NCBI RefSeq assembly: GCF_042682745.1
Contig: NZ_JBHUIO010000005.1
Span: forward strand, 248,001 to 312,000
Length of the DNA: 64,000 nt
Source of the DNA: Tumebacillus_A lipolyticus
GTDB lineage: Bacteria > Bacillota > Bacilli > Tumebacillales > Tumebacillaceae
Direction of reading: 5' to 3'
A program made the position numbers and the translations under genes. The notes beneath the pieces were generated by a model. It had not been told where the DNA came from and ran no database searches. It was given only the letters and a program-made list of their open reading frames with translations. The first letter of the stretch is position 1. The number at the start of each line of letters is the position of its first letter. Shown one piece after another: positions 55,509-64,000 of this stretch.

Positions 55509-56221
55509 GCAAAATCTCCAAATTTGTACCCGACGCCGAAGACGGTCAAGATCATCTGCGGCTGGCTCACATCCTGCTCGATCTTCTTTCTCAGGTTAGA
55601 GATGTGCGTATCGATCGAGCGCTCATATCCCGCATATTCCTCGCCGAGCGCGATCTCCAGCAACTGCAGACGACTGTACACCCGTCCCGGAGCGGAGGCG
55701 AGCGTCACGAGCAACTTAAACTCGGTCGGGGTGAGCGTCAGCGCCTTGCCATCGAGAAGCACCGCGTGTTTGGCGAGCTCGATCGTCAACCTGCCGCGCA
55801 CCAGCTGTTCCTGCCCGCTCCCCGCAGCTGTTGCAGCGGCGTTCCCCCGCTTCATCCGCCTGAGCACAACGCGAATCCGTGCGGCCAACTCCCGCATCGA
55901 AAAAGGCTTGGTGATATAATCATCCGCACCGAGCTCCAAGCCGAGCAGCTTGTCCAGCTCGTCCGTCTTCGCCGTCAAGAAGATCACCGGCACATCGGTA
56001 AACTCGCGCATTCTTCGGCACACCTCAAGCCCGTTCAGCCCCGGCATCATCCAATCGAGCAAGACCAGATCGACCTCGACCTGCTCCACAAGCTTTAGTG
56101 CACCGCTTCCATCGCTCGCTGTCAAAACGGTAAACCCTTCCTGTTCGAGATAGTTTTTGACGATCCGTTGCAGCGTTTCCTCATCATCTACCGCGAGAAT
56201 CGTCCCTTGCCTTCCACTCAT
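55505..56221 (-). CDS. OmpR-family response regulator
   Basis: 238 residues; ATG at 56221 (a GTG at 56233 is possible). Receiver with phospho-acceptor D56 (VLLDWMMPG), AVDDEE acidic pair, ITKPF lysine; C-terminal winged helix (about 140-235, TPTEFKLLVTLAS and DTHISNLRKKI). First gene of the operon with kinase, ATPase and FtsX permease. Confidence 0.93.
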   Translation of the reverse strand: MSGRQGTILAVDDEETLQRIVKNYLEQEGFTVLTASDGSGALKLVEQVEVDLVLLDWMMPGLNGLEVCRRMREFTDVPVIFLTAKTDELDKLLGLELGADDYITKPFSMRELAARIRVVLRRMKRGNAAATAAGSGQEQLVRGRLTIELAKHAVLLDGKALTLTPTEFKLLVTLASAPGRVYSRLQLLEIALGEEYAGYERSIDTHISNLRKKIEQDVSQPQMILTVFGVGYKFGDFA

Positions 56222-56263
56222 GCGACCGCTCACCTCTCCACCCGCTCAGCATCTGCTCGCAAG

Positions 56264-56304
56264 AAAAGACCGTTGCAACCCAATCGGTGGCTCAACGGTC
56301 TTTT
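56264..56304. terminator. Terminator between HD-GYP gene and two-component operon
   Basis: Arms AAAAGACCGTTG and CAACGGTCTTTT with a 17-nt loop; A-run and T-run on either side make it bidirectional. Confidence 0.85.
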
Positions 56305-56376
56305 CCCCATTCATTCTCTTCAGATTCAAACAGCGCCGATGCGGCGATTTCGTTCCGCACGCTCCGCTTGCGAGCT

Positions 56377-57444
56377 CTATTCTTGTAAGACCTTTTTGAT
56401 AAAGACGGTCGTCTCCTGTGCGAGATCGACTTCCTTGACATTGTGCGATTCCCACTCTCCATCTTCCTTGGTGAAGACGCGAACCACCGGGCGGGTGGGA
56501 AGCCCCTTGTGCTGGCCGACCACCACGCCGATCTGCCCCGTGTCCAGCCTGACCGACATTCCGGTCGGGAAGACGGCGATAGCGCGCAAGAACTGAATGA
56601 CGATCTCATGATCGAAGCTCTTGCCCGCGAGGCTCATCAAGACTTCTGTCGCCTCATGCGGCAACATCGGCAAGCGATCCTCATCGCCGGAGATCAGATT
56701 GTCATACTCGTTGGCGACGGCGACGATCTTGGCGAACTGATGGATTTCCTCCTCCTTCAGCCCGCGCGGATACCCGCTGCCATCGATGTTTTCATGATGC
56801 TGGAGCGCACAGTGCGCCGCGATGATCGATATATCGTTTTTCTTGCGCAACCGCTTGTACCCGCGCCACGTATGCTTCTCATCGTTCGCCAGGTCGGCAG
56901 GCAATTCTTCATCCTCTTGCTTTTTCACAGACTCGGGCACTTCGATCTTGCCGATATCGTGCAACAGAGCTCCGATCGCCAAATCGGTGAGCTGGTTGCG
57001 ATTGAGCCGCATGTTGATCCCGACGACCACCGACAGGATGCAGACGTTGAGCGAATGGACAAACAGACGGTTGTCCATCGTGCGGATATCGGTCAGATTG
57101 ATCAACACTTTTCTGTTCTTGATCATTTCGTCGATGATCGCGTTGGTCGTCTGCGACATCACCTTCGTGTCGAACTCTTTACCACCTTGGATGCACTGCA
57201 CAGCAACGGCCAGATTGACTAACGCTTCACGCCTTGTTTCCTCCGACACGACCTCTTCGACGACAACATCCTGAAAGCGCTTATCCTGAATGTAGATCAT
57301 CGTCACTCCGAGGCGGCGCAAGGTGCTGAGCATGCCGACTGTAAGCTGCACGCCGGTGTTCAATAGCGGTCGTCCGTCACCTGTATAGATCGATCTTGCG
57401 AGCACGTTGCCGGGCTGCACCATATCAATCGGCACATGGCGCAT
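56377..57444 (-). CDS. HD-GYP domain protein, cyclic di-GMP phosphodiesterase
   Basis: 355 residues after GGGGAGACTCAC. N-terminal DUF3391-like/PilZ-unrelated segment (about 1-65), then HD with LLHDIGKIEVP (about 160) and ALQHHENIDGSGYPRGL, the GYP motif. All metal histidines and aspartates appear kept. It degrades cyclic di-GMP; in this window the PilZ synthase of the exopolysaccharide operon is a plausible beneficiary, but they are 24 kb apart. Confidence 0.9.
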   Translation of the reverse strand: MRHVPIDMVQPGNVLARSIYTGDGRPLLNTGVQLTVGMLSTLRRLGVTMIYIQDKRFQDVVVEEVVSEETRREALVNLAVAVQCIQGGKEFDTKVMSQTTNAIIDEMIKNRKVLINLTDIRTMDNRLFVHSLNVCILSVVVGINMRLNRNQLTDLAIGALLHDIGKIEVPESVKKQEDEELPADLANDEKHTWRGYKRLRKKNDISIIAAHCALQHHENIDGSGYPRGLKEEEIHQFAKIVAVANEYDNLISGDEDRLPMLPHEATEVLMSLAGKSFDHEIVIQFLRAIAVFPTGMSVRLDTGQIGVVVGQHKGLPTRPVVRVFTKEDGEWESHNVKEVDLAQETTVFIKKVLQE

Positions 57445-57508
57445 GTGAGTCTCCCCTTTTTTCTTTCATAAAACGATAATTTTCTCTAAGTTTAATTTAC
57501 CACAACTT

Positions 57509-58279
57509 TTAGCGTCTTGCCACTTTCCCCGCGCCCGCCTGATCGGTCGGCTTGACGATGATCGCATCGATGTTCACATGCTTGGGGCGAGTCGCTGCAA
57601 AGGCGACGCAGTCTGCAACATCTTCTGCAACCAGCGGCGTCATCCCTGCATAGACCGCATCTGCCCGCTGCTGATCTTCGAGCCGCACCATCGAAAATTC
57701 GGTGTTGACCAGCCCTGGATCGACAGTCGTCACCCGAACGGGCAGTCCGAGCAGCTCTTGGCGCAGCGCGTCGGTGATCGCGCGCACCGCAAACTTGGTC
57801 GCACAATAGACCGCACCGCCCGCATACGCTTCACGCCCGGCGATCGAGCCGATGTTGATCACATGGCCGTTTCCGCCCTGCACCATGTGCGGAACGCACG
57901 CGCGGGTCATCATCAGCAGCCCTTTGACGTTCGTATCGATCATCTGATCCCAGTTGCTCGCCTCTTCCTCATCGATCACATGCGCCACGCCTTTGGCCAG
58001 ACCTGCGTTGTTCAGCAGCAGGTCGAGGCGACCATGCGCTTCGATCACAGCGGCGACAAAAGAGTTGACCTGCTCCTCCTGTCGCACATCGAGCTCCATC
58101 ACGAACGGCCGCTTGCCCGTCTCCGCCAAGATCTGCGCTGCGACCTCGCTCAACTTCTCCGCTCGGCGCGCACCGAGCGCCACCTGAAACCCTTCGCGCG
58201 CCAACGCGATCGCGCTGGCTGCTCCAATCCCGTTCGATGCGCCGGTGATGATGGCGACCTGCCCTTCCACTCTGCTCAT
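57509..58279 (-). CDS. Short-chain dehydrogenase (YdfG-like)
   Basis: 256 residues, ATG after AAGGAGCGAAGCGG. ITGASNGIGAA cofactor loop (10-20), NNAGLA, catalytic INIGSIAG serine and YCATK tyrosine-lysine (about 150-155), PGLVNTEF. The YdfG group uses serine or 3-hydroxy acids; the substrate here is unproven. A new short transcript after the HD-GYP gene, same strand. Confidence 0.88.
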   Translation of the reverse strand: MSRVEGQVAIITGASNGIGAASAIALAREGFQVALGARRAEKLSEVAAQILAETGKRPFVMELDVRQEEQVNSFVAAVIEAHGRLDLLLNNAGLAKGVAHVIDEEEASNWDQMIDTNVKGLLMMTRACVPHMVQGGNGHVINIGSIAGREAYAGGAVYCATKFAVRAITDALRQELLGLPVRVTTVDPGLVNTEFSMVRLEDQQRADAVYAGMTPLVAEDVADCVAFAATRPKHVNIDAIIVKPTDQAGAGKVARR

Positions 58280-58368
58280 TCCGCTTCGCTCCTTCAATTC
58301 GATTCAATTCGATTTCTCACCATTTCGCTTTCCGACCCAGAAGCTCCTGCCGCCAAGTCGGGCGAAAC

Positions 58369-58920
58369 TTAGCGCGAGTTGCCGATCTGCTCGATCGTCT
58401 CCAGCGAGAGGACGAGATGGTCGAGCAGCGACACGACATCCTCGATGTTGTCCTCATCGATCTTGCCGGCAAGCGGCAGGGTGATGCGATAGATCCCGCT
58501 CGGCGTTTCATCGCTCCGGTCGCCAGCATGCGGCGCGAACGATTCGACGCGCTCGTGCTGGACAGCCGCCACATCTCCCCACACCGCCCGCAGATGCTCA
58601 TCGATCGCACCGCTGTTCACCGCCATGCGCAGAGGCAAGTCGAATGAAAGGGTCAAGCGCGACCCTGGCACCTCATCTGCCAACCTCATCCGGCGCAGCT
58701 CCGAGGCAAAATCGACCAGGTTGGACGACAGCTCCAGCTTCGCTTGGCAGGTCGCATCCTGCTGCTTCTCCATCCGCATCGCAAACCTGCGCGACATCGA
58801 GGCGAGATCGACCAGATCTTCCCTCCCGACGATCAGGATGCGACCTGTGCGATCCAGATCGTACAAAGCTCCTTCAAACACCACTTTCAGATTGTCATAG
58901 ATGGTCGGATCGAACACCAT
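58369..58920 (-). CDS. Protein of unknown function, 183 residues
   Basis: ATG after GGGAGGGATCT; the longer frame upstream is the antisense shadow of the peptidase. Begins VFDPTIYDNLKVVFEGALYD; LSFDLPLRM and TLPLAGKIDEDNIEDV look like two alpha-beta layers. Soluble, acidic at both ends. The divergent peptidase gene starts 94 bp away. I do not recognise a family. Confidence 0.75.
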   Translation of the reverse strand: MVFDPTIYDNLKVVFEGALYDLDRTGRILIVGREDLVDLASMSRRFAMRMEKQQDATCQAKLELSSNLVDFASELRRMRLADEVPGSRLTLSFDLPLRMAVNSGAIDEHLRAVWGDVAAVQHERVESFAPHAGDRSDETPSGIYRITLPLAGKIDEDNIEDVVSLLDHLVLSLETIEQIGNSR

Positions 58921-59013
58921 AGATCCCTCCCTTTGCTTGAAAATTCCCCCAACTCTTATGGTACAATAAGGTATCCCATTTCCAAATTTTTGAGTGACGA
59001 AGGAGGATATACA

Positions 59014-60609
59014 TTGAACACCGAGATGCAACAATTTTTGGATCGGTTCGTTCCCCAATACCGTGAGCTGACCATCGCCTTTAACATCGCCTATTGGGAA
59101 GCGACCACGACGGGCAACACCGAGGCGGATGAGCGCTACAGCGCGCTCAAGTCCGACTATCTGAAACTGCTGGCCGACCGCGAAGCGTTTGCGGAGCTCA
59201 AGCGCTTGAAAGAGAGCGGCGGCGTGACCGACCCGCTGCTCGCGCGCCAGCTCGTCCTGCTCTATAATCTGTGCCAACAGCAGCAGATGGATGATGCGGA
59301 CATCGAGAAGCTCGTTCGGATAGAGACGGAGATCGAAGGCGTGTACAACACGTTCCGTGCCACGATCGACGGCGAGAAAAAATCGGACAACGAAGTGAAT
59401 GAGCTGCTGCGCACCGAGACGGACAACGAGAAGCGCAAAGCTGCCTGGGAAGGCTCCAAACAGATCGGCACCGTCGTGGGAGACAAGGTGATCGAGGTGG
59501 TCAAGTTCCGCAACGAGCTGGCCAAAAAGTTCGGCTACGAAAACTTCTACACGATGAACCTGACCCTGCAAGAGCTCGATGAGCAAGAGCTGTTCACCCT
59601 GCTCGGCGAGCTGGAGCGGGCGACGCTCGCCCCCTACAAGGAGATGAAGCGGTCGCTCGATGAGGAGCTCGCCGAGCGCTATGGCATCGAGCCTTCCGAG
59701 ATGCGCCCCTGGCACTATTCGGACCCGTTCTTCCAAGAGGTGCCCGTCTCCTCAGACCTCAACCTCGACAAATATTTTGAGCACCAGGATGTTGTCACCC
59801 TGACCAAATCGTATTTTGACAGCATCGGGCTGACCGACATGCAGAAGATCATCGACAATTCGGACCTGTTCGAGCGGGAAGGCAAATATCAGCACGCCTA
59901 CTGCACCAACATCGACCGTGAAGGCGACACGCGGATGCTCTGCAACGTGCGCAACAACGACTACTGGATGTCGACGATGCTGCACGAAGCGGGACACGCC
60001 GTCTATGATTACTACAACGATCCGAGCCTCCCTTACGTGTTGCGCGACTGCGCGCACACCTTGACCACCGAGGCGATCGCCATGCTGTTCGGGCGCCTGA
60101 CGAAAAGCGCCGATTGGCTGATCAAGATCGCCGGCGTCCCTGCGGAGGAGGCGAAAGCGCTGGAAGATGCGTTCAACCGCCAGCTCACCCGCACGATGTT
60201 GATCTTTGTGCGCTGGAATCTGGTCATGACCCATTTTGAGCGCGATATGTACAACAACCCTGACCAAGATCTGAACAAGCTGTGGTGGGACTATGTGGAG
60301 CGCTTCCAGCTCGTCACCCGTCCAGCAGATCGCAACCAGCCAGACTGGGCGGCCAAAATTCACCTGGCGATCGTACCCGTCTATTACCAGAACTACATGT
60401 TGGGCGAGCTGACCGCATCGCAGCTGCAAGCTTCGCTTGAGCAAGAGCTCGACATCAACTCGATCACCGGGGACGAGCGCATCGGCGCCTGGCTGACCGA
60501 GCGCGTCTTCAAGCCGGGCTCGCGCTGGCATTGGAACGAGATGATCGAGAAGGCGACCGGCGAACCGCTCACACCGAAACATTTCGTCCACCAGTTTGTA
60601 CAAGCTTGA
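59014..60609 (+). CDS. M3-type metallopeptidase (oligoendopeptidase-like)
   Basis: 531 residues from TTG after GGAGGATATACA. The catalytic HEAGH is at residues 324-328, with TTEAIAMLFGR following as the third-ligand helix; RTMLIFVRWNLVMTHFERDMYNN closes the fold. Helical N-terminus (1-250). This is the M3B/PepF-like branch. Cytoplasmic, no signal peptide; cleaves short peptides. Confidence 0.9.
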   Translation: MNTEMQQFLDRFVPQYRELTIAFNIAYWEATTTGNTEADERYSALKSDYLKLLADREAFAELKRLKESGGVTDPLLARQLVLLYNLCQQQQMDDADIEKLVRIETEIEGVYNTFRATIDGEKKSDNEVNELLRTETDNEKRKAAWEGSKQIGTVVGDKVIEVVKFRNELAKKFGYENFYTMNLTLQELDEQELFTLLGELERATLAPYKEMKRSLDEELAERYGIEPSEMRPWHYSDPFFQEVPVSSDLNLDKYFEHQDVVTLTKSYFDSIGLTDMQKIIDNSDLFEREGKYQHAYCTNIDREGDTRMLCNVRNNDYWMSTMLHEAGHAVYDYYNDPSLPYVLRDCAHTLTTEAIAMLFGRLTKSADWLIKIAGVPAEEAKALEDAFNRQLTRTMLIFVRWNLVMTHFERDMYNNPDQDLNKLWWDYVERFQLVTRPADRNQPDWAAKIHLAIVPVYYQNYMLGELTASQLQASLEQELDINSITGDERIGAWLTERVFKPGSRWHWNEMIEKATGEPLTPKHFVHQFVQA

Positions 60610-60619
60610 TCGCAGACAG

Positions 60620-60653
60620 AAAAAGGGTGGGGCGCTTGCCCCACCCTTTTTTA
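60620..60653. terminator. Bidirectional terminator, peptidase/kinase
   Basis: Arms AAAAGGGTGGGGC and GCCCCACCCTTTT with a 4-nt loop; it overlaps the stop of the convergent kinase gene. Confidence 0.92.
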
Positions 60654-61796
60654 TTTGGGCAAGCGAATCGCGATCGTCGTCCCTACCCCTTTTTTCGATT
60701 GGACATCGATCTGCCCGCGATGCTCCCTGATGATCTTCGAAGAGACGGTCAGACCGAGCCCCGTCCCCTCCGTCTTGGTCGAGTAGAACGGGCTGCCGAG
60801 GTTCTGCAGCTCCTCGTCTGTCATGCCGATCCCCGTGTCGATCACCAGCAGGACGACATGCTTGTCCTCCTCTTTTGTCTGCACGGTCAGCGTTCCGCCT
60901 ACGTTCATCGCTTCCAGCGCGTTTTGCATCAGGTTGAGCACCACCTGCTGGATCGCCTCTTTGTGCATCAAAACGTGCGACAGCTTGGTCAGATCGGTGA
61001 CCACCTGAATGTTGCGCAGGATCGCCTGGTTTTGCACGAGCACCAACACCCGCTCGATCACCGAGTTCAGACAAGCCTGCTCGCGAATCACATCGCTCGG
61101 CTTGGTCATCAGCAGAAAATCGCGAATGATCTTCTCCATCCGATCCACCTCTTCGACCATGATCCGCGTGTACTCCTTTATCTCGCTCTCCTGCTCCATC
61201 GTCTTCAAGCGGTGCTCCAACAGCTGGAGAAACCCCTTGATCGAGGTCAGCGGATTGCGAATCTCATGAGCGGTCGCCGCCGCCAGTTGGCCGACGACCG
61301 CCAATTTTTCCGATTGGATGATCTCGCGCTGGAACTTCTTCTCCTCTGTCACATCGCGAAAGCAGAGGACACCTCCGACGCGACCACCCTTTTCGTCATA
61401 CAGATCGGACCATTCAAAATCGCTGAGGATGCGCTCGCCAACTTTCAGTTCGATCGCACCGCGCGCCAAGATCTGATCGAGCAATTCCTGCGGGTTCTCC
61501 ACCTGCAGGCGGGACAGCACATCGAGCGCGCTCTGGCCTTGCAGCTCGCTCTGTGAGCTCTTGATCCATTCCCGTCCCTTTTGATTGATCTCCAGCAAGG
61601 TAAAGTCGGGCTGAAACAGCAAAATCGCTCGAGGATCTGCTTCGATCACATAGCGATAGCGGGCGTGGAGGAGCGCTCCTGCTCGCTGAGCCGTTTCCTG
61701 TGCGGCTAGACGTCTGGTTCGATCAATATAGTATGCCGCAGTCATCAGGCACATTGCTACCATCACCCATTGCAGACCGGATATATGCAGATCCAT
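60651..61796 (-). CDS. PAS-domain sensor histidine kinase (KinB/KinE-like)
   Basis: 381 residues, ATG after GGGAGGGATTCG. One helix (about 9-23), PAS (40-150, ending in CFRDVTEEKKF), H-box SEKLAVVGQLAAATAHEIRN with H177, and a standard HATPase (NLMQNALEA, DTGIGM, GTGLGLT). Such single-helix PAS kinases feed the Spo0 phosphorelay in Bacillales; no cognate regulator is adjacent. Confidence 0.9.
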   Translation of the reverse strand: MDLHISGLQWVMVAMCLMTAAYYIDRTRRLAAQETAQRAGALLHARYRYVIEADPRAILLFQPDFTLLEINQKGREWIKSSQSELQGQSALDVLSRLQVENPQELLDQILARGAIELKVGERILSDFEWSDLYDEKGGRVGGVLCFRDVTEEKKFQREIIQSEKLAVVGQLAAATAHEIRNPLTSIKGFLQLLEHRLKTMEQESEIKEYTRIMVEEVDRMEKIIRDFLLMTKPSDVIREQACLNSVIERVLVLVQNQAILRNIQVVTDLTKLSHVLMHKEAIQQVVLNLMQNALEAMNVGGTLTVQTKEEDKHVVLLVIDTGIGMTDEELQNLGSPFYSTKTEGTGLGLTVSSKIIREHRGQIDVQSKKGVGTTIAIRLPK

Positions 61797-61950
61797 CGAA
61801 TCCCTCCCTGAAGCAGGTCCTCTCCTGCTTAAAGAGATTCGGCATATTTTGGGTGAACTCCTCTGTAATTCTAAATTTTGTACACAATGAGTGAACAAAA
61901 CTGGTGATGGTTAAGAATAGATCTACGGAAACCTTATTGAAATTTACTTC

Positions 61951-63666
61951 TTACATCTCAGCAGGAGCTTCCAGCCCGAGCAGACGCAGCCCCTCGTGGA
62001 GCACAGTTGCCGTGGCTGCCACCAGCTGCAGACGAGCATTTTTCACCGCTTCCTCTTCAGCCAACACCCGCACGTTCGCGTAGAACTTGTTAAACGCTTG
62101 GGCGAGATCGATGATCCACTTGCCGAGCGCAGACGGATCGAACTCCTCCCCTGCGCGCTTGATCACGTTCGGGAAGTTGAGCAACAGCGTAACCACCGCC
62201 CACGCTTCCGCCCCTTCGAGCGCCCCTGCCGGCAACACCACATCGCTCGACTCCACATAGCCCGCTTTGCGCAGGATCGAGTTGGCGCGCGCATGCGTGT
62301 ATTGCACATAAGGCCCTGTCTCGCCTTCGAAAGTCAGCATCTCTTCCCACGAGAAGTTGATATCGTTCATCCGGTAGTTTTTCAGGTCGTGGAAGATGAT
62401 CGCACCGACGCCGACCTGTTCGGCCACCTGGTCTTTGTTTGCCAGATTGGGGTTCTTCTCGGCGATGACCTTTTTCACATCGGCGATCGCCGCTTGCAGC
62501 ACTTCGTCGAGCAGGATGACCTTGCCTTTGCGGGTGGACATCTTCTTGCCATCTTTGAGCATCATCCCAAACGGGATGTGATGCATCTCTGCCGCCCATC
62601 CGTATCCCATCTTCTCCAACACTTTGAACACCTGGCGGAAGTGCAGGCGCTGCTCGTTGCCGACCACATAGAGCGCCTTGGCAAACTGGTAGGTGTCCTG
62701 ACGATAGAGGGCGGCCGCCAGATCGCGCGTTGCGTACAGGGTTGCACCGTCCGATTTTTTGATCAGGCAAGGCGGCATGTCGTACTCATCCAGTTTGACG
62801 ACCATCGCGCCCTCATCCTCGACGAGCAGGCCTTTCGCTTCCAGCTCGTTCACGACGCGATCCATCTTGTCGTTGTAAAAAGCCTCGCCATGCAGGGAGT
62901 CGAACTTGATGCCCATCAGCGCGTACGTTTTGTTAAACTCCTTCAGCGACTCGTCGCGGAACCATTGCCAGAGCTGCTGCGCCTCTTGATCGCCATCCTC
63001 CAGCTTTTTAAACCACTCGCGGCCTTGATCTTCGAGCGACGGGTCTGCTTTCGCTTCATCGTGGAACTGCACGTACAGCTTGAGCAGCTCCGGAATCGGG
63101 TTTTGTTGAACGGCCGCTTCGCTGCCCCACTTCTTGTAGGCGACGATCAGCTTGCCAAACTGGGTTCCCCAGTCGCCGAGGTGGTTGATCCGCACCGGCT
63201 GGTACCCGATCTTCGCCAACAGGTTGGCCTGCGCGTTGCCGATGACGGTCGAGCGCAGATGGCCCATCGAAAACGGCTTGGCGATGTTCGGGGAGGACAG
63301 GTCGATCGTCACATGCGCTCCGCCGCCGATGTCTGCCGATCCATAGCCCGCCTTTTCGGTCAAGATGGTCGCGATCACATCTTTGGCCACCGCCTGCTGA
63401 TCGAGGAATAAGTTGATGTACGCGCCGACCACCTGCACGCTGCCCACCGGAACGCCTGCCGCTTGCAGGGCGGGAGTCAGTCGCTCGGCAACTTCGCTTG
63501 CGATCATCGGCGGCGCTTTGCGCATCGTCTTCGCCAGCTGGAAGCACGGGAACGCCAAGTCGCCCATCTTCAGATCTTTTGGCGTCTCCAGGATCCGCTG
63601 TACCGCCTCCACTTCGAGGTCGACCACCTGGGCGATCGTTGCTGCAATCTTGTCTTTGTAGATCAT
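61951..63666 (-). CDS. argS: Arginyl-tRNA synthetase
   Basis: 571 residues, ATG after AGGTGAGTGGCTCGT. Class I features: SSPNIAKPFSMGHLRSTVIG (HIGH variant), KMSTRKG (KMSKS variant), N-terminal Add1 domain and C-terminal DALR anticodon-binding domain with VQYTHARANSILRK. Charges tRNA-Arg. It is preceded by a T-box leader. Confidence 0.95.
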   Translation of the reverse strand: MIYKDKIAATIAQVVDLEVEAVQRILETPKDLKMGDLAFPCFQLAKTMRKAPPMIASEVAERLTPALQAAGVPVGSVQVVGAYINLFLDQQAVAKDVIATILTEKAGYGSADIGGGAHVTIDLSSPNIAKPFSMGHLRSTVIGNAQANLLAKIGYQPVRINHLGDWGTQFGKLIVAYKKWGSEAAVQQNPIPELLKLYVQFHDEAKADPSLEDQGREWFKKLEDGDQEAQQLWQWFRDESLKEFNKTYALMGIKFDSLHGEAFYNDKMDRVVNELEAKGLLVEDEGAMVVKLDEYDMPPCLIKKSDGATLYATRDLAAALYRQDTYQFAKALYVVGNEQRLHFRQVFKVLEKMGYGWAAEMHHIPFGMMLKDGKKMSTRKGKVILLDEVLQAAIADVKKVIAEKNPNLANKDQVAEQVGVGAIIFHDLKNYRMNDINFSWEEMLTFEGETGPYVQYTHARANSILRKAGYVESSDVVLPAGALEGAEAWAVVTLLLNFPNVIKRAGEEFDPSALGKWIIDLAQAFNKFYANVRVLAEEEAVKNARLQLVAATATVLHEGLRLLGLEAPAEM

Positions 63667-63706
63667 ACGAGCCACTCACCTTTTACCAGAATAGTAGTTT
63701 CAAATG

Positions 63707-63945
63707 AAAAAAGCTCTCGTCTCTGTGTAAAGAGACGAGAGCTGTTGCTCCCGCGGTACCACTCTTGTTGCCCATGCATTGCTGATGAGCCAACTTCTGT
63801 ATCTGCTGTAACGGGCAGAACCGGCACGCCCTACGCAAAAGGTTCAGGCGGCGTCTCCGAGGTGCGCTTCTCCACATGCTTCCCTGTCAGGCTTCCACCC
63901 TCCCTGACTCGCTGAAGTTCCACAAGCGGATACTCTCCTCATCGC
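63707..63945 (-). ncRNA. T-box riboswitch upstream of argS
   Basis: Read on the minus strand: stem I with AGAGTA (S-turn) at its start and GGGAGGGTGGAAGCC distal motif; T-box sequence AGAGTGGTACCGCGG at 63765-63751; then a terminator, arms AGCTCTCGTCTCT and AGAGACGAGAGCT (63743-63712) with loop and TTTTT. The codon CGC at 63866-63864, in GAAGCGCACC, is the likely Arg specifier. It raises argS transcription when tRNA-Arg is uncharged. Confidence 0.92.
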
Positions 63946-63964
63946 TGACATTTTCTTAGTCCCT

Positions 63965-63993
63965 ATTATAGCGCCAAGCGATCGATTCGGCAA
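63965..63993 (-). promoter_or_regulatory. argS/T-box promoter
   Basis: Minus strand -35 TTGCCG (63993-63988), 17-bp spacer, -10 TATAAT (63970-63965), a few bases before the T-box stem. Confidence 0.8.
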
Positions 63994-64000
63994 CTCAGCC

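Overview
The window looks like a chromosomal segment of an aerobic, spore-forming Bacillales bacterium of the Alicyclobacillaceae, most like Tumebacillus or a close relative. I infer this from the GC-rich coding sequence, strong GGAGG ribosome binding sites with frequent TTG and GTG starts, a T-box before argS, YfmR, RlmCD and YpcP-type proteins, and a KinB/E-like kinase. The assignment rests on family resemblance only; no search was run. I see no rRNA, tRNA, CRISPR array, transposase or prophage gene.

Layout. Bases 1-3.9 kb hold two paralogous secreted proteins with an amidotransferase-like fold; the first runs off the window edge. Bases 3.9-7.2 kb hold a gamma-carbonic anhydrase and an autoregulated tetR-ABC exporter operon with two operator dyads. 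Bases 7.2-17 kb are mostly housekeeping: an NAD epimerase, tenA, yfmR, a DUF2334/FG-GAP protein, proC, a YwaF-like membrane protein, a stand-alone coaB, a DUF6886 protein and a Nudix hydrolase. Bases 17-20.8 kb are accessory: a SemiSWEET, a GNAT, MerR plus VOC, a 13-bp tandem repeat and a serine hydrolase.

Bases 21-25.2 kb are visibly AT-richer. They hold a compact cassette: a small secreted three-cysteine protein behind a strong promoter, a 7-TM protein fused to a degenerate M1-aminopeptidase-like ectodomain, an ABC ATPase and a second permease. Bases 25.3-33 kb are a five-gene exopolysaccharide operon: a deacetylase lipoprotein, a UDP-HexNAc dehydrogenase, a PilZ-glycosyltransferase, a membrane deacetylase-like protein and a GH18-like hydrolase. 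The PilZ domain suggests control by cyclic di-GMP, and a stand-alone HD-GYP phosphodiesterase lies at 56.4-57.4 kb.

Bases 33.4-41 kb are accessory genes and regulators (GNATs, a Gfo/Idh/MocA oxidoreductase divergent from a WYL regulator, a TetR-GNAT operon, a lipoprotein, DUF4180 and an APH-like kinase). Bases 41-46.8 kb are nucleic-acid genes (rlmCD, a MazG-like gene, recQ, ypcP). An ECF sigma/anti-sigma pair follows, then enoyl-CoA hydratase and nitroreductase, a response regulator-kinase-ABC-FtsX operon, HD-GYP, an SDR, an M3-type peptidase, a sporulation-type histidine kinase and argS under a T-box. Where the upstream context is informative, start codons were chosen from visible Shine-Dalgarno sequences rather than the longest reading frame.
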